From: an uncultured Armatimonadota bacterium
GTDB taxonomy: Bacteria > Armatimonadota > Fimbriimonadia > Fimbriimonadales > Fimbriimonadaceae
Assembly: GCA_903833215.1 (NCBI GenBank)
Contig: CAILEM010000024.1
Location: 1 to 52,590, forward strand
Reading direction: 5' to 3'
DNA length: 52,590 nucleotides
Shown: positions 48,007 to 52,590 of the stretch, one piece after another
Layout of the letters: each line of letters begins with the position of its first letter
How positions within the stretch are numbered: position 1 is the first letter of the stretch
The notes under the pieces: generated by a model
The model's database searches: none
Seen by the model: only the letters and a program-made list of their open reading frames with translations
What the model was told of the DNA's origin: nothing
Translations under genes and position numbers: made by a program

Positions 48007-49278
48007 TTAGTCGTGCGGCGGCGGAACTGGAATGAACAGCGCGAGCACAACCCCCGGGATATACAAGAACCCGGCGAGCCAGATGGCGTGGGAGGGCGAG
48101 ATCACCTGCGTTGGTGATGCCGCACTGGCCGTAACAACCCCAAGCGTAATCGTCGCGACACCTGCGATGAGGCGTCCGATGTTGTATGAGAAGCCCGCAC
48201 CTGTGGTACGCAGCAAAGTCGGGAAAAGCGGTGGAACATATAGCGGGAATAAGGCAAAGATGCCCGAGCTAAAGAAGAACGCGGTGTTAAGCCAATGTGC
48301 GGTCGTCGATAGCGAGTGAACATCACGGAACCCGACGATATAGGTCGTCAGAGAGCAGGCTAACAGGATCGAGAATGCTTTTCGATACCCGAGGAACCTC
48401 GCTAGCACGGCTGCGAAGTAACAGCCAGCAATGTTCCAGAGGCAGTACACAACGGTAACCGATCGGACGAGAACATCAATCTGTCCCTTGGGCATCGCCT
48501 TCACTTCGGGCAAGCTGCGAACTAGCTGAGGCGCGAAATAAAGAAGGCCCCACACGCTGGCCAAGCAGATGCTCGAGAGGCAGACGGTAAACACGGTCGT
48601 GCGCAGGACTTCGCCTCGGAACAGGTCAGAGATCTTGGGCATCTCTTTCTTCTCCCGTTCTCCAGACCATTCGGCAGGTTCGGGAACAGCCTTTCGTATC
48701 CAGATCGTCGCGAAGGCAGGAATGACGCCAATGAGGAAGACGTATCGATAATCCCAATCACCCAACGCTCCGACGGTGAGAGCAGCGACGATCATGCCGA
48801 GGTTGTAGCCGTTCTGAAGCGTTGCGCTGGCAAAGTGGCTGTATTTCTTGGGAAGAGTCTCAGAGACAAGTGCCGAACCAGCCGCCCATTCACCGCCAAT
48901 ACCTAGGGCAGCAAGGAAACGGAAGATGAGCAGGTGCCACCACTCTTGGGCAAAGAACGACATGCCGGTAAAAATCGCGTAGGTAATGATCGTCAGCGTG
49001 AGCGTTCTTGATCGCCCGAGTCGGTCACCGATACGCCCAAAGACGGTGCCACCAATCGCCCAACCAAACAGGAAGACTCCCTGGATGATCGCGGCCTTAA
49101 TGCCAACGTCGGATTGAGTTGCCATGGCTCCCAAGAGCTTCTTGACAAACGGCACTGCCACAAGCAGATACAGAGTTCCGTCCAGTCCATCGAAGCCCCA
49201 TCCTAGCCAAGCTGCGATGAAGGCGCTACGTTGCGTCTTAGTGATCCCTTCCAAAGCCACTCGGAGATTATAAGGCAA
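48007..49278 (-). CDS. MFS transporter, sialate/aromatic-acid symporter type
   Basis: The 423-residue protein has twelve predicted membrane segments, and begins 'QRSAFIAAWLGWGFDGLDGTLYLLVAVPFV', the D-containing first helix of the AAHS/SHS branch. It has the loop 'FGRIGDRLGRSRTL' and 'LGIGGEWAAGSALVSET', both standard in this group. Likely a proton-coupled organic-acid or sugar-acid importer; the substrate cannot be called. Divergent from the HIT protein gene. Confidence 0.85.
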   Translation of the reverse strand: MPYNLRVALEGITKTQRSAFIAAWLGWGFDGLDGTLYLLVAVPFVKKLLGAMATQSDVGIKAAIIQGVFLFGWAIGGTVFGRIGDRLGRSRTLTLTIITYAIFTGMSFFAQEWWHLLIFRFLAALGIGGEWAAGSALVSETLPKKYSHFASATLQNGYNLGMIVAALTVGALGDWDYRYVFLIGVIPAFATIWIRKAVPEPAEWSGEREKKEMPKISDLFRGEVLRTTVFTVCLSSICLASVWGLLYFAPQLVRSLPEVKAMPKGQIDVLVRSVTVVYCLWNIAGCYFAAVLARFLGYRKAFSILLACSLTTYIVGFRDVHSLSTTAHWLNTAFFFSSGIFALFPLYVPPLFPTLLRTTGAGFSYNIGRLIAGVATITLGVVTASAASPTQVISPSHAIWLAGFLYIPGVVLALFIPVPPPHD

Positions 49279-49304
49279 GACCCGCCGACCGGTATGCTTT
49301 CGTT

Positions 49305-49745
49305 ATGACTGGCACCGAACGATTGGCGATTCTTGCTCGTGGAGAGAACCCAAACCTGATTCTCAAGATGAAGAGCGGCTTCGCCGTCATGGCCGATTCC
49401 CAGTTCCTGCCCGGTTACTGCCTGCTTCTTGCCTATCCTGAGGTAGCCACTCTCAACGCTTTGGAAGGGGAATCTCGCATCCAGTTCCTCAGCGACATGG
49501 CCGCCCTTGGCGATGCCGTAAAAGCAGCCACAGGTGCGGTGCGGATCAACTATTCGATCTACGGCAACCTTGACCCATTTCTACACGCCCACATTTCTCC
49601 AAGGTTCGACTGGGAAGACGAGACCACTCGAACCCTCCCCCCGTTATCCATTCCTTCCGAGATCAAAGACGATGCTGCTTATCAGTTCGAAATGAGCAAG
49701 CATGGCGAGCTGCTGCGGAAGATTCGAGAACTGCTCACATCTTAG
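49305..49745 (+). CDS. HIT-family nucleotide hydrolase/transferase-like protein
   Basis: The 146-residue protein contains the HIT-like histidine motif 'FLHAHISPRF' preceded by 'RINYSIYGN', and the N-terminal strand pair 'SGFAVMADSQFLPGYCLLLAYPEVATL'. HIT proteins act on AMP- or ADP-linked substrates; this form is close to the diadenosine-polyphosphate-hydrolase branch. The usual H-x-H-x-H is reduced to H-A-H-I-S, which is seen in some members but may weaken activity. Cytoplasmic. Confidence 0.75.
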   Translation: MTGTERLAILARGENPNLILKMKSGFAVMADSQFLPGYCLLLAYPEVATLNALEGESRIQFLSDMAALGDAVKAATGAVRINYSIYGNLDPFLHAHISPRFDWEDETTRTLPPLSIPSEIKDDAAYQFEMSKHGELLRKIRELLTS

Positions 49746-50152
49746 GAACCGACCCGCCCCACCCAGTGCGCCAAAAGGCGAAGGCATGCCTCGTCGACAG
49801 GGCTTGCCTGGTAACTGGTAGACCGCGTCGCCTTGCCCTGAAGTGAATGTGCCAATCAACGAAGTTGGCCCATCAGAGGAGCCCACTCCGTTACGCCTGT
49901 AGATTGCAGTTGGCCGAACTCAGTGGGACTTCGTCTGGAATCGTCATGACTGACGCCACTCGCAGCCTAACGTTAGCCTCAAATGGCCCTTGAGTAAGAG
50001 TACTCAGAACCGTCCTAACCTCATTAATGGAGTTCGCTATCCTGGTATTTCAACCAGTTTGCCCCTCAGTTGGGAGAATCGTTCCGAAAGGGCGGTATTG
50101 TTGAAATACGTAACGCCTACGCTTATACTTTAACAAGTCAGGAGTAATAAAC
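49746..50152. other. Intergenic region with a REP-like hairpin
   Basis: About 400 bases. It holds REP copy 3 (49779-49812) at its left end and, just before the ATG at 50153, AGGAG with an AT-rich stretch (50100-50140) that is probably the promoter of the secreted-protein gene. No gene is supported. Confidence 0.5.
49779..49812 (+). repeat. REP-like hairpin, copy 3
   Basis: GCGAAGGCATGCCTCGTCGA then CAGGGCTTGCCTGG: same ends and the same T-T mismatch as the two copies near 42.1 and 42.3 kb; the central GTCGAC matches copy 2. Confidence 0.65.
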
Positions 50153-51415
50153 ATGATCCTCGGATCGTTAGTTTCTTTCTTCACCGTCATCGCGGGACTT
50201 CATTGGCCCGCGATCGACAACAGCGCTGTGAGAATCGTCCCCAGCCGCGTTGCACGTCTTGGTGTTACTGCGATGAGAGTTACGGCTGCACCAGATATTG
50301 CCCAGGGTTGGCAAATTAACCCCCTTTATTGCACTACCGGCGCATTCGTACCGGCAAGCGGTACGCCGATGCCAAATTACTTCTCGGGCACCGCCTGCAG
50401 AGCTCAAGGGGCCATCTATCCGGTTTCGGGTAAAAATATGGTCGATTCCCAACTCACCATCAACGGCGAGGTCGTTTGCACAATCACAGCAACCCCTCCG
50501 ATGATGTACGTGGCCATGTTTCCGTCAGTTATTTTTGACAGCACGCATTTTGCGAATGGCTCGGCTGTGACGGTTACCGCCAGCGGGCATGACAATGCAG
50601 GCAACTTTTACACGGGATCAGGAACTTCGATTGTCAAAAACCGCGCCATGTTTTATGGCCGCTATGACTTCGAAGTCACTTCGCCAGCAGGCCCCGGGCA
50701 AAAGGGTATCCCAACTGCTCGGACATTCTGCACTTATGCAAACATTCAGGCGGATCAGGTTGTAGTTCCCCAAGGTGCGAGTGACCAAGGGTGGAGGGCT
50801 TCCCGCTTTTACAACGACCTCCAAACGTCTGGCTCCAGCATTGTCTACGTTCACACCCATGGCGAACAAACCTACCCGACCTGGAACCCTCCAGTTACGC
50901 CTCCAGATACATCCATCTCGTCAGATCTAGACGAGGTGGACCCGAACAACGCCACTCTGGCGAGCGAATATAGCATTTTGGCTTCGACTGTGTTTGCTGC
51001 CCAATCGAATGCAATCGGCACCGGGGGGCTGCCACCTTACAACCCAAGCGGAGTCCCGCCAATTTGGCTTGAGTTTAACGACGCATGCTACACAGGGCAG
51101 AACAACGCCTTCGCGAACGCCTTCCTGTATCCATATGCGAACGCATATGGAGGTTGGTGCGAGAACCAGGCGCAATTGGGATGGTCCATCTCCAAGTATA
51201 CGAACCAAACATACATCTGCGGCAATGTATTTTGGAGCTACCTTCAAATGGGATACACCGCGCATGATGCTCGATTGCAGATCCCTAATGTTTATTTGGG
51301 AGGAAGCTGGACTGGCGACCCCCGCGACCTTGTTCAATGCTGGGGCGACTGGAATATGCGCCTCCACGGCGTTTACACAAACATGACAGGGCTGGAGACA
51401 CGATGGCACACATAA
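50153..51415 (+). CDS. Secreted protein, possible caspase-fold (clan CD) peptidase
   Basis: The 420-residue protein has a hydrophobic N-terminus (MILGSLVSFFTVIAGLHWPA) and no recognised full-length family. Residues 85-165 look like an Ig-like beta domain ('LTINGEVVCTITATPP'). Later, 'SIVYVHTHGEQ' (His236-Gly237) and 'IWLEFNDACYTGQ' (Cys312) each end a predicted beta strand, the pattern of the His-Gly / Ala-Cys dyad in caspases, gingipains and clostripains. The fold is inferred from these two motifs only. It overlaps the next gene by 13 bases. Confidence 0.5.
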   Translation: MILGSLVSFFTVIAGLHWPAIDNSAVRIVPSRVARLGVTAMRVTAAPDIAQGWQINPLYCTTGAFVPASGTPMPNYFSGTACRAQGAIYPVSGKNMVDSQLTINGEVVCTITATPPMMYVAMFPSVIFDSTHFANGSAVTVTASGHDNAGNFYTGSGTSIVKNRAMFYGRYDFEVTSPAGPGQKGIPTARTFCTYANIQADQVVVPQGASDQGWRASRFYNDLQTSGSSIVYVHTHGEQTYPTWNPPVTPPDTSISSDLDEVDPNNATLASEYSILASTVFAAQSNAIGTGGLPPYNPSGVPPIWLEFNDACYTGQNNAFANAFLYPYANAYGGWCENQAQLGWSISKYTNQTYICGNVFWSYLQMGYTAHDARLQIPNVYLGGSWTGDPRDLVQCWGDWNMRLHGVYTNMTGLETRWHT

Positions 51416-52008
51416 TCAGACACGTTTGGATTGTTGGCGTCTTTGCGATCGTCACAATCTCTTTGGGACAGAAAGTCGTACTAAATCGTAAACTTCTGGC
51501 GGGAGAATCAACCCCCCAGGTGATCGCCACCAAAGCATCCAGTTTTCTGCGGATGATTGGACGCAACGCGGGCGATTTGAAGGACTGTCGCGTGGCAGCA
51601 TCACCCCTGCGAGACAGGAGAGATTGGGACGTTGACACCAGTGGACATGATCACTGGGTAAAGCTTGACGAGGTTGGAAATGTGGTCATGTACGCATTTC
51701 AGGGTCGAATGCAAGAGCAGTACCGCGGCAAGGGGCGGACAGGAAAGCAGTTCTTCCGCAATGCCGCACAGGCAAAGGCTCACGTGCGGGCACTCGCCAC
51801 GAAGCTTGGTGTCCCGACGAATACGGTTTTGAAGTCATTTTCGTGGAAAAAGGACGGCGAAGTGGCGGACGCAAACTCGGCAGGAGCGGTCGGAGGCAGC
51901 TTTATGGACGCCAAAGGAAGGCTCGTTGCGGCGTTGAGTTGCGATCCGCAGGATGGTGAACTCGTCTATTTCACTCGGCACCGTTTCTATAAAGGTGTCT
52001 ACATATAA
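51403..52008 (+). CDS. Exported protein of unknown function, tandem copy 1
   Basis: The ATG at 51403 lies inside the end of the upstream gene. The 201-residue product has an N-terminal membrane or signal segment (HVWIVGVFAIVTISLG) and a mixed alpha/beta domain with 'HWVKLDEVGNVVMYAFQ', a basic stretch (YRGKGRTGKQFFR) and 'GGSFMDAKGRLVAAL'. The order resembles PepSY/YcdB-type domains, weakly. A second copy begins 87 bases after it. Co-translation with the upstream caspase-like candidate suggests a shared pathway, perhaps as inhibitor or partner. Confidence 0.62.
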   Translation: MAHIIRHVWIVGVFAIVTISLGQKVVLNRKLLAGESTPQVIATKASSFLRMIGRNAGDLKDCRVAASPLRDRRDWDVDTSGHDHWVKLDEVGNVVMYAFQGRMQEQYRGKGRTGKQFFRNAAQAKAHVRALATKLGVPTNTVLKSFSWKKDGEVADANSAGAVGGSFMDAKGRLVAALSCDPQDGELVYFTRHRFYKGVYI

Positions 52009-52094
52009 ACAATCGCCCGCATGGGTTCGACGGAACTCATGTGGGCACTGAGAATCGACCATTCCTTGCCGAGGGAGATGGGACGGGAACTACG

Positions 52095-52590
52095 ATGGCA
52101 CACGTAATCAAAACCACATGGATTGTTGGCGTCTTTGCGATCCTTACGATCGCGTCCGTACAGAAGATCGTTACTGATCGAAAACTTCTCCCTGGAGAGT
52201 TAAGCCCGCCGATGATTGCGACCAAAGCCTCCAGTTTTCTAAGAATGATTGGACGCAATGCAGGCGATTTGAGCGACTCTCGCGTTTCGGCATCGCCTCT
52301 GCGTGATAGGAGAGATTGGGACGTCGATACCAACGGCCACGAGCACTGGATAAAGTTGGACGAGGTTGGAAACGTGGTCATGTACGCATTTCAAGCCCGG
52401 CGGACTGAACAATACCGTGGCAGAGGAAGGACCGGAAAGCAGTTCTTCCGCAATGCTGCCCAGGCAAAGGCTCACGTGCGGGCACTCGCCACGAAGCTTG
52501 GTGTCCCGACGAATACGGTTTTGAAGTCATTTTCGTGGAAAAAGGACGGCGAAGTGGCGGACGCAAACTCGGCAGGAGCGGTCGGGGGCA
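52095..52590 (+). CDS. Exported protein of unknown function, tandem copy 2 (3' end outside window)
   Basis: A frame opening at the ATG at 52095 encodes MAHVIKTTWIVGVFAILTI and continues open to the window edge (165 residues visible). It is a paralogue of the 51403 gene, with many substitutions in the first 120 residues and none in the last 40 visible. The gene is partial only because the window stops. Confidence 0.7.
   Translation, partial: MAHVIKTTWIVGVFAILTIASVQKIVTDRKLLPGELSPPMIATKASSFLRMIGRNAGDLSDSRVSASPLRDRRDWDVDTNGHEHWIKLDEVGNVVMYAFQARRTEQYRGRGRTGKQFFRNAAQAKAHVRALATKLGVPTNTVLKSFSWKKDGEVADANSAGAVGG
52461..52585 (+). repeat. 125-base exact repeat of 51769-51893
   Basis: Starting CAGGCAAAGGCTCACGTGCG, this block is identical to 51769-51893 (offset 692), whereas the 5' parts of the two paralogues differ at many positions. 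The sharp change in identity suggests gene conversion or a recent unequal crossover. Confidence 0.75.

Noticed and set aside
1-52590. CRISPR arrays, tRNA or rRNA genes
   Set aside because: No regularly spaced direct repeats, and no cloverleaf or rRNA-like sequence was noticed; a tRNAscan/Infernal run could still find something I missed.

Overview
The window looks like a chromosomal segment of a free-living, plant-polysaccharide-using bacterium, most likely of the Armatimonadota (Fimbriimonas-like). The hints are a pseudopilin with the 'SNLKQIG...YLGDNDD.YP' style common in that phylum and in Planctomycetota, a solitary Bacillus-type SdhA, FolE2, many exported proteins, and mixed ATG/GTG/TTG starts. 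This is inference from protein style; no rRNA or marker gene is present. No tRNA, rRNA or CRISPR array was seen.

Layout. 1-1.4 kb: the end of an IS630-like element that truncates a fimbrial-chaperone-like gene, with a pilin-like gene upstream. 1.5-11.7 kb: sugar metabolism (Sip1-type GH36, ManA, AraD, a beta-helix pectin-lyase-like protein, an FG-GAP protein) interleaved with three copies of a small secreted-protein cassette. 11.8-18.1 kb: a four-gene signalling operon, described below. 18.1-18.6 kb: a fourth cassette. 18.8-22.4 kb: araFGH, an arabinose ABC importer. 22.4-27.2 kb: accessory DNA with dispersed repeats, an RHS C-terminal remnant split by a 1.58-kb transposon that carries a response regulator, a putative toxin tail with an immunity candidate, and a MITE-like inverted repeat. 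27.2-30 kb: a lipoprotein and a small operon (Cys-rich secreted peptide, membrane protein, pseudopilin, DsbA-like). 30.4-40.3 kb: folE2, glcDEF, an APC permease, a tandem SGNH hydrolase and an hcnABC-like flavoenzyme set. 40.5-44.9 kb: GH51 arabinofuranosidase and a GH63-like hydrolase with an inserted PA14 domain. 45-52.6 kb: sdhA, an MFS transporter, a HIT protein, and a secreted caspase-fold candidate followed by two tandem paralogues.

Most notable system. Genes at 11852-18083 encode a sigma-70-family factor, an anti-sigma-like protein with two tandem N-terminal motifs and no zinc ligands, a NACHT-type P-loop NTPase carrying an apparent Lon (S16) protease domain with a conserved Ser-Lys dyad (S227/K271), and a 600-residue protein I do not recognise. 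By analogy with the CRISPR-linked CalpL/CalpT/CalpS cascade (Lon protease cleaves an anti-sigma factor to free a sigma factor), this could be a CRISPR-independent NACHT-gated proteolytic switch on transcription. A two-part DNA box (AAAAAAG, 9 bases, GATGCTGAGG) lies before the anti-sigma gene. Exact or near-exact copies lie 67-69 bases before each of the four secreted-protein genes (4.36, 6.13, 6.90 and 18.59 kb), which suggests a shared regulon. Those four genes also share a leader RNA that can fold to hide the ribosome-binding site, and each has its own terminator.

Metabolic theme. GH51 arabinofuranosidase, the AraFGH importer and AraD fit release, uptake and catabolism of L-arabinose. GH36, ManA, the beta-helix protein and the GH63-like enzyme add to a plant-biomass profile. 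GlcDEF oxidises glycolate. The hcn-like trio probably oxidises an amino acid or amine.
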